A stretch of 64,000 nucleotides of DNA. Source: Gramella sp. AN32. Its GTDB lineage: Bacteria > Bacteroidota > Bacteroidia > Flavobacteriales > Flavobacteriaceae. A model generated the notes under the pieces. The model saw only the letters and a list, made by a program, of their open reading frames with translations, made no database searches and was not told the DNA's origin. Below, piece by piece: positions 45,859 to 55,135 of the stretch. How positions within the stretch are numbered: the first letter of the stretch is position 1; each line of letters begins with the position of its first letter. Location: contig NZ_QEYO01000006.1 of the NCBI RefSeq assembly GCF_023718305.1, positions 170,128-234,127 of the forward strand. Direction: 5' to 3'. The translations under genes were made by a program, and so were the position numbers.

Positions 45859-48618
45859 ATGAAGAACTTAGTGCTTTTAGTTTTATTCGTTTTTTTAAGC
45901 CTTAGCGTTCGTTCCCAGGAGCAAACAAGGCTTGATTTTTCATATGCTGATGAAACCGTGGAAGATGTTTTATTACAACTGGAAGAAGCCAGCGGCTTAT
46001 CCTTTTTTTATCTGAAGAATTGGTTACCGAAAGATAGATTTTCTGGAGAATTTAAAGATGCGGAATTGGAGGATATCCTGGATGATTTATTTCAAAATAC
46101 GGTGATCAATTATTATATCATGGATGATCGGGTTATTTTAACTGAAAACAGCATTATTTATGATAATTTCTCTCAGGGATTTTTAAAACGAACAGATACT
46201 TCAGCAACTACAATAACTTCCATCCCTACGAGGGAAAAAGCGCCAATATTTTATGAAGAAAATGTCGCTCAGCGTCGCATCCTAACTTACAAGATTGGCC
46301 GCGAGAACACAGGAATTCGCAAAAGAAGCTATAGTCTTTCCGGTAATGTGATTGATGTCATTTCAGAAGAACCTTTAAGCAACGTCGCAATTTTAGTTGA
46401 AAATGAACGAACCGGAACCGCCACCGATGTTAATGGGAATTATACCATTCAATTAAGTCCCGGGGAACATTTAATCACTACACAGTCTTTAGGAAATGCC
46501 AGTATCACAAAAAGAGTGATTATATATAACGATGGTTCACTTGATTTTCAACTCGATCAGGATTTAGAACAATTAAGTGAAGTTTTGCTCGATTCAAAAT
46601 CTAATGAGAATGTAAAGGAAGTTTTTACGGGTACCTCGCAAATTGATGTGCAACGAATAAAAACAATTCCTTTAGTGCTTGGGGAGCGTGATCTTTTAAA
46701 AGTTGCGGCAACCTTGCCCGGTATTTCTAAGGCCGGTGAAGGTTCATTAGGCTACAATGTCCGGGGGGGAAGGGAAGACCAAAATTTGATATTATTGGAT
46801 AATGGCCTCATCTATAATCCCAATCATTTCTTCGGAATATTTTCTGCATTAAATCCTTTTACAACCGGAAGCGTAGATATTTATAAAGGCAGTATTCCCA
46901 CAAAATTTGGAGGCAGACTTTCTTCCGTATTCGATATTAAAACGAAAAAAGGCAATCCGAATGAATTTTCTGGTGAAGGTTCCATTGGTCCTGTAACTGG
47001 AAACCTTGCTTTGGAAATTCCCATTGTTAAAGAAAAATCTTCCCTAATCGTGGGAGGAAGGGCAACTTATTCAGATTGGATCTTAAATGCTCTGGACGAT
47101 CCTTCCCTGAGCAATAGTGAAGCTTCTTTTTATGATGTGATCGCTAAATACAACCATCAGTTCGACGCAAAGAATGAGTTGAACGCCACCGCCTATTTTA
47201 GTAATGATCAATATAGCATTACTTCAGATTCCTTATATAGATATCAAAATCGCATGTTTTCCCTTACATATGACAGGAAACTAAATAGCAATATGGATGC
47301 TACGCTTATTTTTTCTAATAGTAATTATGATTTTAATATCGATTATAATACTGAATTTGCGAATAGTTTTACTTCGGGTTACATTATAAAAGATTCAAAG
47401 ATAAAGCTGGACATTGCACATGAAATAAATAAAAAACACACGCTTAATTATGGATTATCTTCCAAATATTATGTGGTTGATCCCGGAAAGATAGAGGCAT
47501 TGGGAAATGAATCTTTGGTGGTAACTCAGGAATTGGCGCAAGAGAAAGGTTTGGAATCTGCCATTTATTTCTCTGATGCTTTCGAAGTGAATGAGAAGTT
47601 GCTCATCAACGGTGGATTGAGATTTTCCATATTTAATTCTCTGGGACCAGATCTGGTTAACTCTTACGCGCCAGATTCTCCAAAAAATGAATCTTCTATC
47701 CTAAGCCAGACTCAGTATGGTGATAATGAATTTATAAAAACCTATTCGGGGCTCGAGTACAGGCTGGCAGCGAGATATTTTTTGCTGGAAGATTTTTCAA
47801 TAAAGGCGGGCTATAGCAGTACACTCCAGTATATTCATACGCTTTCCAACAATACCACCGCTGCTCCCACTGATATTTATAAACTTTCAGATGCCAATAT
47901 TGTTCCGCAAAAAGCTACGCAGTACTCTATAGGTTTTTTCAAAAACTTCCTGGATAATGAATATGAGTTGAGTCTTGAAGGTTATTATAAAGCATCTAAA
48001 GATTTATTGGATTTTGAAACTGGGGCAACTTTATTTTTAAATGAAAATATTGAAACTGAAACTTTGCAGGGAGAAGGAAAATCTTATGGTGCGGAAGTAT
48101 TACTAAGGAAAAATTTTGGTGATCTTAATGGCTGGTTAGGATATACCTATTCCAGATCCCTGATAAGGCTGGATAGTCCTTATGCTAGTCAACGAGTGAA
48201 TGAGGGGGAATATTTTGCTTCAAATTTTGACAAGCCTCATGATTTTTCAGCGATTCTTAATTACAAATTAACTCAAAGATTCAGTTTCTCGGCTAACCTG
48301 GTTTATCAAACCGGGCGTCCCGTCACCTATCCCATAGGAAAATATGTTTTTAATAACGCGGAATATGTTGTGTATAGTGAACGTAATAAATTCAGAATAC
48401 CCGATTATTACCGGCTGGATTTAAGTTTTAGTGCTGAAGGAAATCATAAGATTGAAAAACTGGCACATAGTTTCTGGAATATCTCCGTTTATAATGTTTT
48501 GGGACGGAATAATCCATATTCCGTGTTCTTTGTAACCACTGATGGGGAAGTTAAAGCATATCAGAGTTCAGTGTTTTCCGTGCCTATTCCCACCATAACT
48601 TATAATTTCAAATTTTGA
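45859..48618 (+). CDS. TonB-dependent receptor with STN domain
   Basis: A 919-residue outer-membrane receptor. After the signal peptide comes an STN domain (LDFSYADETVEDVLLQLEEASG to about residue 95), a carboxypeptidase-D-like regulatory domain (LSGNVIDVISEEPLSNVAI to about 240), the plug (LPGISKAGEGSLGYNVRGG, GGRLSSVFDIKT) and a beta-barrel ending in aromatic ITYNFKF. STN domains often, but not always, accompany anti-sigma-factor signalling; no sigma or anti-sigma gene is nearby. The substrate is unknown; the DUF4249 partner argues against a classic SusCD glycan locus. Confidence 0.9.
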   Translation: MKNLVLLVLFVFLSLSVRSQEQTRLDFSYADETVEDVLLQLEEASGLSFFYLKNWLPKDRFSGEFKDAELEDILDDLFQNTVINYYIMDDRVILTENSIIYDNFSQGFLKRTDTSATTITSIPTREKAPIFYEENVAQRRILTYKIGRENTGIRKRSYSLSGNVIDVISEEPLSNVAILVENERTGTATDVNGNYTIQLSPGEHLITTQSLGNASITKRVIIYNDGSLDFQLDQDLEQLSEVLLDSKSNENVKEVFTGTSQIDVQRIKTIPLVLGERDLLKVAATLPGISKAGEGSLGYNVRGGREDQNLILLDNGLIYNPNHFFGIFSALNPFTTGSVDIYKGSIPTKFGGRLSSVFDIKTKKGNPNEFSGEGSIGPVTGNLALEIPIVKEKSSLIVGGRATYSDWILNALDDPSLSNSEASFYDVIAKYNHQFDAKNELNATAYFSNDQYSITSDSLYRYQNRMFSLTYDRKLNSNMDATLIFSNSNYDFNIDYNTEFANSFTSGYIIKDSKIKLDIAHEINKKHTLNYGLSSKYYVVDPGKIEALGNESLVVTQELAQEKGLESAIYFSDAFEVNEKLLINGGLRFSIFNSLGPDLVNSYAPDSPKNESSILSQTQYGDNEFIKTYSGLEYRLAARYFLLEDFSIKAGYSSTLQYIHTLSNNTTAAPTDIYKLSDANIVPQKATQYSIGFFKNFLDNEYELSLEGYYKASKDLLDFETGATLFLNENIETETLQGEGKSYGAEVLLRKNFGDLNGWLGYTYSRSLIRLDSPYASQRVNEGEYFASNFDKPHDFSAILNYKLTQRFSFSANLVYQTGRPVTYPIGKYVFNNAEYVVYSERNKFRIPDYYRLDLSFSAEGNHKIEKLAHSFWNISVYNVLGRNNPYSVFFVTTDGEVKAYQSSVFSVPIPTITYNFKF

Positions 48619-48620
48619 GG

Positions 48621-49790
48621 ATGATGAAAATGAAATTGAGGATTTTAAATAACTTTATTTGCCTTCTCTTTCTTGTGAATATTTCCTGCGTGGAAGAAAT
48701 TCCCATTGAAGCTGAAACTTTTGAAAGTTTACTGGTGATCGAAGGGATCGTGACCGATGAATTAAAAACGCAGCAAATAAAAATAAGCAAAACCTATCCC
48801 GTAGATGAAGACTTTCCGGAATCATTATCAGGCGCAAATGTTCGGGTTCGTAATTCCAATGGTTCAATTTTCTCATTCAGTGAAACTTCGCCCGGAATCT
48901 ATGAATCTACAGATCCTTTTCAGGCGCAAATAGGCATTGCCTATGTTCTTGAAGTAGAAACTCCAACGGGCTTTTATGAATCCACGCCTTCCCAGGTTGA
49001 TGGAAAATCACAGATTGATGAGCTTAAAAGTTTTAAGACCACTAATAATTTTGGGGAAGTTGGAGTTGGAATTTCAGTGAGTAGTAGTGGGGCAGGAGCC
49101 GTAAACAAATATTATAAAATTGAATATGAAGAAACGTATAAAATACAGGCTCCCTATTGGAAATGTTGTGATTTGATCATTGATGAGAACGATGAAATAG
49201 TTTCGGTACCAAAAACAAGAGAGGAATATATTTGCTATAATACCTTAAAATCTCAAAATATCAATCTTGCGACCACAAACGGACTTTCAGAAAATAATCT
49301 GGATAATTATCTGGTAAATTTTATTTCGAAGGAGGATGTTAAGCTGGCTTACCGTTATAGCCTTCTGGTTAAACAGCTGGAAATTGGTGAAGAGGCTTAT
49401 TCCTATTATGAGACTTTGAGCAACCTTTCCGAGAATGAAAGTATTTTTTCACAATATCAACCGGGATTCTTAAGCGGAAACATTAAGAGCTCCAATACTT
49501 CGGAAAATGTTATTGGATTTTTTACGGTAGCAACAGTAGATACAGAGCGCATCTTTTATAATTATACAGATTATTTTGATCCCACTGAAGATTTTAGACC
49601 TTTAATAACGGCGCCTTGCGATGTGCAATTTTACGAAGATAAAGAAGTCTTAAAACAACTAATAAAAGACGGACGGGTAAAATATTTTAGTGAAGACCCG
49701 CCTGGTGTTTTTAAGGTGATTAGGCCGGCCTGTGTGGATTGTAACTACTTTGGAACTAATCAAGTTCCTGAATTTTGGACAGAAGAATGA
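48621..49790 (+). CDS. DUF4249 lipoprotein
   Basis: A 390-residue lipoprotein of the DUF4249 family. The signal ends in LLFLVNISC, then EEIPIEAETFESLLVIEGIVTDE and QQIKISKTYPVDE, the typical N-terminal strand pattern, with Cys-rich stretches YWKCCDLI and PACVDCNYFG near the end. The start at ATG 48621 follows the receptor stop by 2 bases; a TTG at 48615 is less likely. DUF4249 proteins are regular partners of TonB receptors in Bacteroidota and are thought to sit on the outer membrane; their function is not known. Confidence 0.85.
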   Translation: MMKMKLRILNNFICLLFLVNISCVEEIPIEAETFESLLVIEGIVTDELKTQQIKISKTYPVDEDFPESLSGANVRVRNSNGSIFSFSETSPGIYESTDPFQAQIGIAYVLEVETPTGFYESTPSQVDGKSQIDELKSFKTTNNFGEVGVGISVSSSGAGAVNKYYKIEYEETYKIQAPYWKCCDLIIDENDEIVSVPKTREEYICYNTLKSQNINLATTNGLSENNLDNYLVNFISKEDVKLAYRYSLLVKQLEIGEEAYSYYETLSNLSENESIFSQYQPGFLSGNIKSSNTSENVIGFFTVATVDTERIFYNYTDYFDPTEDFRPLITAPCDVQFYEDKEVLKQLIKDGRVKYFSEDPPGVFKVIRPACVDCNYFGTNQVPEFWTEE

Positions 49791-51445
49791 TTAAAAAACT
49801 CTGCATAGTACTATTCTTTTGCTTCGGGCTGAACGTCTGGGCACAGGAAATCGAGAATATTCCGAATAAAAATGAGGAACAGGCATTTTTACATGTAAAT
49901 ACGAACGTACTCGTTCCCGGTGAATCATTGAATTATGTGTTTTATAATTTGCTGAGTTCCAAACATGCCATAAGTGATCTTAGTAAAATTGCCCACGTAA
50001 AACTCATAAATTCTAATGCTGAAACAATCTTTTCTCATATCGTTAACCTGAAAAATGGAATTGGATATTCAGATTATTTGATCCCTTCTACTTTACCAAG
50101 CGGAACGTATAATTTGGTTGGTCATACCACCTGGATGGAAAATTTTAGTGAACCCGGCTATTTTCAGGTTCCAGTGATTATTCTTAATCCATATCAAAAA
50201 GAGGAAAATAATGTGTTTGAATTTAGTGAAAGTGATTTCAAAGGCCCAGCCCAAAATTCAGAAAATATCAAATTAGATCTCAACAAATCTGAATTTGGAT
50301 TGCGCGAAATGGTGCAGGTTCAGTTAAATGGTTTAAAAAATTTAGACGATTATTGTCTTTCTATTTCTGTTAGAAAAATTGATTCATTAATTGAATTAGA
50401 ATTACCTAAAGCTTCAGAATTAAAAAAAAGTAATTCTTCAAATTTCAGTTTTAAGAATACGCCGGAGTATGAAGGCCGTTTGATAAAAGGAAAGGTGGAG
50501 AATGTCCAAAATTCAAACCTTAGTGTAGCTATTCCGGGAGCACCAGGGCAATTCAGAACCTATCCATTAGATGTCGATGGAAATTTCGAAATCAGCATTC
50601 CACCTTCGCAGCAAACTGAAGTTGCTTACCTGAATGTTTTATCTGCAAATGAAAATTCCGAATTAAATTTCGAGTTCCAAAATGATAATTTCCAATTAAC
50701 GCATTTTCTTTCACCTAAAATTCAGCTTAATCAAAATCAAAAAAAATCTCTCAAGCAAAGATCATTACATGCTCAAATTGAACAGGCCTATCGGGAATCA
50801 AAAAAGGATTCGGTTTTAATTGTAAACCCTTCTAAGCCTATTTATGGCTCCAGGGGGATAGATTATATTCTGGATGAATTTACACGTTTTCCCACCATGG
50901 ATGAAACATTTGTGGAGATTATTCAATATACCTCTTTTCGTGGGAAAGCAAATGAACACAGGATTAATGTGTTTGTATACAGTACAGAAACCAATTTTGG
51001 GGATGCACCGTTGGTGCTAGTAGATGGTTTGATGACTCATGACCATGAATATATTTATAATCTTGACCCGAAAACAATCAATTCGATTCATATAGTTCGT
51101 GATAAATACTTTTTGGGCGGCGCAACGTTTCAGGGGATTGTAGATATTAAAACCTTTAATACTGAAATTAGCCCTGCATTAACCTTCAATCAATATGCTT
51201 TGGAGCTTCAAAAAACCGAACCGCAAAAGATCTATTTCTCAGAAAAATATACTTCTGAAAATGAAAAAATCCGGAAAAATAGAATTCCGGATTTTAGATA
51301 TCAATTATTATGGTTGCCAAAATTAACGCAACCAGCATTTGAATTTTTCACTTCAGATGTAAAAGGAGTATATGAAATAAATATCCAGGGTTTTCAAGCA
51401 AATGGAACCGCAGTGTCTCTTTCTAAAACCTTTAAAGTCGACTAG
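49787..51445 (+). CDS. secreted protein with MG2-like domain
   Basis: A 552-residue exported protein. The signal peptide (CIVLFFCFGLNVWAQ) is followed by a stretch like the MG2 domain of alpha-2-macroglobulins (AFLHVNTNVLVPGESLNYVFYN, LPSGTYNLVGHTTWM). The rest is strand-rich and has a plug-like segment (GDAPLVLVDGLMTHD, YFLGGATFQGIVDIKT). Its ATG shares the TGA region of the DUF4249 gene (ATGA). It completes the four-gene receptor unit. Its stop codon overlaps the converging lipoprotein gene at a CTAG. Confidence 0.7.
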   Translation: MIKKLCIVLFFCFGLNVWAQEIENIPNKNEEQAFLHVNTNVLVPGESLNYVFYNLLSSKHAISDLSKIAHVKLINSNAETIFSHIVNLKNGIGYSDYLIPSTLPSGTYNLVGHTTWMENFSEPGYFQVPVIILNPYQKEENNVFEFSESDFKGPAQNSENIKLDLNKSEFGLREMVQVQLNGLKNLDDYCLSISVRKIDSLIELELPKASELKKSNSSNFSFKNTPEYEGRLIKGKVENVQNSNLSVAIPGAPGQFRTYPLDVDGNFEISIPPSQQTEVAYLNVLSANENSELNFEFQNDNFQLTHFLSPKIQLNQNQKKSLKQRSLHAQIEQAYRESKKDSVLIVNPSKPIYGSRGIDYILDEFTRFPTMDETFVEIIQYTSFRGKANEHRINVFVYSTETNFGDAPLVLVDGLMTHDHEYIYNLDPKTINSIHIVRDKYFLGGATFQGIVDIKTFNTEISPALTFNQYALELQKTEPQKIYFSEKYTSENEKIRKNRIPDFRYQLLWLPKLTQPAFEFFTSDVKGVYEINIQGFQANGTAVSLSKTFKVD

Positions 51446-51894
51446 TTCTTACTGAAAGTAAGTGAAGACGCCAATTCACCATCAACAGTCATTTTGTTTA
51501 ATTCTATTTTAGAATTTGTGGCCTTTTTTACATCATATTCACTGGTAAGCTCGCCAAATTTTCCCTGAGAATTAAAATATAGCGCGAAGTCAACATCATA
51601 ATAAGAGTCGAATTCTCCGCCCATATCATTATTTATTCTCCACGTACCAATCATTTCTTCCGAATTATTTTCGGCTGAAATATTGTTGTTTTCCTTAAAC
51701 TTAAAAAAATAATCGGAGTAATAAGCAGTCTTGTCTTCACCGTTGATAACAAAAGAAGACACTTTCCATTCGCCTTGTTTTACCATCTCGTTCAAAGCGT
51801 TAGACTCTGCCTTGGAAAGAAGGATATCATCATTATCCTTATCACAGCTCACTATAAATACAAATAGTAACAGTAGGGGAATTACTTTTTTCAT
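51442..51894 (-). CDS. lipocalin-like lipoprotein
   Basis: A 150-residue lipoprotein (LLLLFVFIVSC, Cys17). The mature part has the pattern of small lipocalin-like Bacteroidota lipoproteins: QGEWKVSSFVINGED, FKFKENNNIS, MIGTWRINNDMGG and a last strand SKIELNKMTVDG. Probably a beta-barrel or sandwich at the membrane surface. Function unknown. It overlaps the convergent gene by 4 bases. Confidence 0.6.
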   Translation of the reverse strand: MKKVIPLLLLFVFIVSCDKDNDDILLSKAESNALNEMVKQGEWKVSSFVINGEDKTAYYSDYFFKFKENNNISAENNSEEMIGTWRINNDMGGEFDSYYDVDFALYFNSQGKFGELTSEYDVKKATNSKIELNKMTVDGELASSLTFSKN

Positions 51895-52100
51895 GGGGAT
51901 TTTTTTGTTTGGTTCTATTTTAACGTGAATTTAAAGAACCTATTGCGTTAAATTATCATAAAATTAAGAATTAACAGTATTTAATCGGAAAAGCACTACA
52001 CTTAGTCCTTGATGGAGAGGGAGTTATATAAATGAGAAAAAATTTTCAGGAATTGCCTATGTTAAGAAAAGTATTACAAAAAAAGGCGGAAATAGTAGAA

Positions 52101-52586
52101 TTAGCGACAATCACTTCGAGGTAGTTCATTGTTTTCAGGCGATATAGAAAGTGGATTGGTAATAAATTTCACTTGCTTATCCAGTAATTCAAATGCAATT
52201 TCAGAAGTATCAGCAATTCCTTCCTGCATGGAAATATAGGTGCCGTTTACGATGCCATCTTTGAGAACAGCTGAAATTGTTCCTAATCTTCTGTCTTTTT
52301 CCATGGGTAGCCAGTTATAATTTCCTTCTACAAGATGATTGGTGATCTCCAGGTTCATTTCAATAATATCCCGGGTCGAAGTAAATGCATCTCCAAATTC
52401 TTTTTTAAAACAATAGAAACTTTTTTCTACGGCTTTGGTTTCTACCAGCTCTTTGCGATCTTCCATGTCCAGATCTGTAGCCGAACTGTCAGCAACTTTT
52501 GTCTTATTACAGGAAACAGTCAATAAGAACATAGAGAATGCATACAATAATTTTCTAAACAGAAATGCTGAAAGTTGAGATCTCAT
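52101..52586 (-). CDS. lipoprotein of unknown function
   Basis: A 161-residue lipoprotein with signal and lipobox (FSMFLLTVSC). The mature part has VEKSFYCFKKEFGD, EMNLEITNHLVEGNYNWLPMEKDRRLGTI and LKDGIVNGTYISMQEG, a beta-rich pattern seen in many small flavobacterial lipoproteins. No family name can be given. The 206 bases between this gene and the previous one (51895-52100) hold nothing I recognise. Confidence 0.6.
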   Translation of the reverse strand: MRSQLSAFLFRKLLYAFSMFLLTVSCNKTKVADSSATDLDMEDRKELVETKAVEKSFYCFKKEFGDAFTSTRDIIEMNLEITNHLVEGNYNWLPMEKDRRLGTISAVLKDGIVNGTYISMQEGIADTSEIAFELLDKQVKFITNPLSISPENNELPRSDCR

Positions 52587-52705
52587 AGGAAATGTTTTCG
52601 GTTACAAATTAATGGAAACCCCGGGAATAAATATATTTCTTAGCACAAAAAAGAAGTTAAATCTCAATTTTTAAATATATAATCACATTTTGATTGATTG
52701 GGGAC

Positions 52706-53170
52706 ATGAATACCAGTCAAAAGAAAAATAATATCAGGACAGTAAACCTGAAAATTAATAGAAAGAATATTGCTTTAGATGGAAAGAATGTAAATTCCTG
52801 TCTTTACCTGGCGATCATGCAGGAAGATTAGGAAAAATCATAAATCCAAAAACCGCTGAAAGCCAAATTTTAGGAGGGATTACCTGGGAAATTGGAATGG
52901 CTTTGGAAGGGGAAGGAAATGATGGATAATCAGTTTGGAAGGATTATGAATTCCAACCTCGCGGAATATCATGTTGCTGTGAATGCTGATATTCAGGATT
53001 TGAAGCTAATATTTGTGGAAGAACATGATGAATTTGTAAATCCTTTAGGCGCTAAAGGTCTTGGGGAAATAGGAATCGTTGGTGTTGCTGCGGCTATTGG
53101 AAATGCTATTTATAATGCCACCGGAAAGCGAATAAGGGAACTTCCGTTTACCCTGGACAAAGTTATATAA
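52706..53170 (+). pseudogene. deleted and fused xanthine dehydrogenase genes (xdhA::xdhB)
   Basis: The stretch begins MNTSQKKNNIRTVNLKINRKN, like the start of a 2Fe-2S subunit. It jumps to LDGKNVNSCLYLAIMQED, which in intact proteins comes after the iron-sulfur Cys motif, so that motif is deleted. A second jump leads into the end of the molybdenum subunit: GRLGKIINPKTAESQILGG, GMALEG, then a frameshift near 52915, then NSNLAEYHVAVNADIQ, GAKGLGEIGIVGVAAAIG and the C-terminus FTLDKVI. At least two large deletions and one frameshift are needed. The remains sit exactly beside the Moco genes they once depended on. Confidence 0.75.
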
Positions 53171-54355
53171 TCAATCGAAGTGAATGTATGTAAATTCTTT
53201 ATTATCAGAATGTTTTGAATTAGGGTTTACTTTTATAACTCCCGAGGATTTGCTAAGGCTAATAAGATCCCCGGAACCATTTCCGTTGATTAATTCAGCA
53301 GTTAATATTCCGGCTGAATTTTCAACTTTTACAAGCAGGAACTTTGTGAGATTGGAAAGATTTTCTATCGCACTTTTTAGCACCACTTTTTGATCTTGTG
53401 GATGAATCCCACTTCCTGCTAACAACCAGTCCCGGAAATACAAATGGAAATTCACAAAGGTGCTTACCGGATTTCCCGGAAATGAAAAAACATGTGTCCC
53501 GGTTTCCTTGGATTCTCCAAACCAAAAAGGTTTTCCCGGTTGCTGTGCCACGCGATGCAGTAGTTTTTCTACCTTAAGCTTTTCAAAAACTTCAGGCAAA
53601 AAATCATATTTGCCTTTGGAAACGCCACCGCTTAAAAGCAATACATCGAACTTATTTAGAGCTTCCCTAATCTTTACTTCTAATACGTCTTTTTCGTCGG
53701 GAAGGTGAAGAATTTCACTTTCAATTTTTCTTTGATCCAGGAGTGCCTTTAAGGTCAGACTATTCGACATCCTAATTTGGTGGGGCAAAGGAGTTTCATT
53801 AATATCAACCAATTCATTTCCCGTAGAAATAATGGCGATTTTAGGCAGTTTTTGAACTTTTACTATAGATTTTCCCACCGTGGCCAGAATGCCAATTTCC
53901 CCGGCACTAATGAATGTATTACTTCGTAAAATAATCTCACCTTTTTTTTGATCGCTACCCTTTTTATGGATATTCTGATCCTTTTTGAAAGGTTTGGTAA
54001 TAGTCACAAAATCTCCTGTAATATCAATCTCTTCATACATGATTACCGCATCAGTATTTTGCGGTAATACTGCACCGGTCATGATTTCCATACAGTTTTC
54101 AGCATTTTCCAACGTTTTTTGTGTACTTCCTGCGGCACAAACACCTTCAATTTTTATAGGCTTATGTAACCTAATTTCTTCGGAATTTACCGCGATGCCA
54201 TCTTTGGTCGAGCGGTTGAAAGGAGGGAAGTCCCTATCGGCTTTAATGTCTTCAGCCAGCACCCGTCCGGTTGATTCCAATAGTTCCACCTCTTCAATCC
54301 CAAAATTGGTTTTGGTAGCGATTACAATTTTATATGCTTCCTGATAGCTGATCAT
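53171..54355 (-). CDS. moeA: molybdopterin molybdenumtransferase MoeA
   Basis: A 394-residue MoeA, which inserts molybdate into adenylated molybdopterin. Conserved blocks are visible: ALLESTGRVLAED-like start (VELLESTGRVLAEDI), FPPFNRSTKDGIA, MTGAVLPQNTDAVIMYEE, ISTGNELV, LLSGGVSKGKYDF and FPGNPVSTFVNF. The PPFxxSxxDG loop reads FNRSTKDG, with N and K where D and M are usual. It is the last gene of the minus-strand Moco operon, 3 bases after tauE, and its stop adjoins the xdh remnant. Confidence 0.92.
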   Translation of the reverse strand: MISYQEAYKIVIATKTNFGIEEVELLESTGRVLAEDIKADRDFPPFNRSTKDGIAVNSEEIRLHKPIKIEGVCAAGSTQKTLENAENCMEIMTGAVLPQNTDAVIMYEEIDITGDFVTITKPFKKDQNIHKKGSDQKKGEIILRSNTFISAGEIGILATVGKSIVKVQKLPKIAIISTGNELVDINETPLPHQIRMSNSLTLKALLDQRKIESEILHLPDEKDVLEVKIREALNKFDVLLLSGGVSKGKYDFLPEVFEKLKVEKLLHRVAQQPGKPFWFGESKETGTHVFSFPGNPVSTFVNFHLYFRDWLLAGSGIHPQDQKVVLKSAIENLSNLTKFLLVKVENSAGILTAELINGNGSGDLISLSKSSGVIKVNPNSKHSDNKEFTYIHFD

Positions 54356-54358
54356 TTT

Positions 54359-55135
54359 CTAAAAAAATTGAATTCCGTTTACGATTAAAACGCGCATGCC
54401 CACAATGAAAACAAGCATGGCGGTGAATAATTTTATGCTTTTTCCGGTTAGTTTCTTCAAACTTAAGCGAATTCCTAATTGCCCGCCTAAAAATACAGCC
54501 ACGGCTAAAAATAGAATTTCAGGAAGAGGGATTTCCAGAGTATTGTTGGAGATGAGTCCACCTAATCCTGAGACGGAATTGACCAGAATAAAAAAGCTGG
54601 CTAAAGCCGCTATAGTGATAGATTTATCCCATTTTAAATGGTTAAGGACCGGGGCAAGAAATATTCCGCCGCCAATACCCACTAAACCAGAAAGTAGGCC
54701 TATTGCGCCTCCGATAAGATATGGAAAAAATGCAGGATATTTTTTAATTTTCTCATCTGTATTCTTGTCGTTAAGTGTTTGCCAGGTTAGGAAAATTGCT
54801 GAAAATACAAGGGCCACTCCTAAAATACTAAAAAATACTTCTTCCTTTAACCTAAACGTGGCGCCCAGAAATGCCAGAGGTATACTGGTGATAATAAAAG
54901 GCAGGAATTTCTTCAGATTAAAATAGCCATTTTTGTAATAGAGAAAGGTGCTCCCGCTTACAACGATAAGATTACAAATGAGTCCGGATGATCGTATGGT
55001 AAAAAAACTTACGAAAAAGAGTGTAAGCAAGGCCAGGTAACTGGAACCGCCTCCAAAACCAATAGAAGAATAAAGCGTGGCGATCACAAAAAAACCTAAA
55101 CAAATTAATAAAAGATCAGCGTTGGCTAGCGACAT
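54359..55135 (-). CDS. TauE/SafE-family anion exporter
   Basis: A 258-residue membrane protein with about eight helices and the two family repeats: FFVIATLYSSIGFGGGSSYLALL and GLLSGLVGIGGGIFLAPVL. The family moves sulfite, sulfoacetate and similar anions. In this operon it could carry molybdate or sulfur oxyanions, which is inference. It overlaps moeB by 20 bases and precedes moeA by 3. Confidence 0.88.
   Translation of the reverse strand: MSLANADLLLICLGFFVIATLYSSIGFGGGSSYLALLTLFFVSFFTIRSSGLICNLIVVSGSTFLYYKNGYFNLKKFLPFIITSIPLAFLGATFRLKEEVFFSILGVALVFSAIFLTWQTLNDKNTDEKIKKYPAFFPYLIGGAIGLLSGLVGIGGGIFLAPVLNHLKWDKSITIAALASFFILVNSVSGLGGLISNNTLEIPLPEILFLAVAVFLGGQLGIRLSLKKLTGKSIKLFTAMLVFIVGMRVLIVNGIQFF

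Noticed and set aside
52892..53170. A functional 92-residue protein
   Set aside because: It is the C-terminus of a molybdenum subunit after a frameshift; its first residues are out-of-frame sequence.
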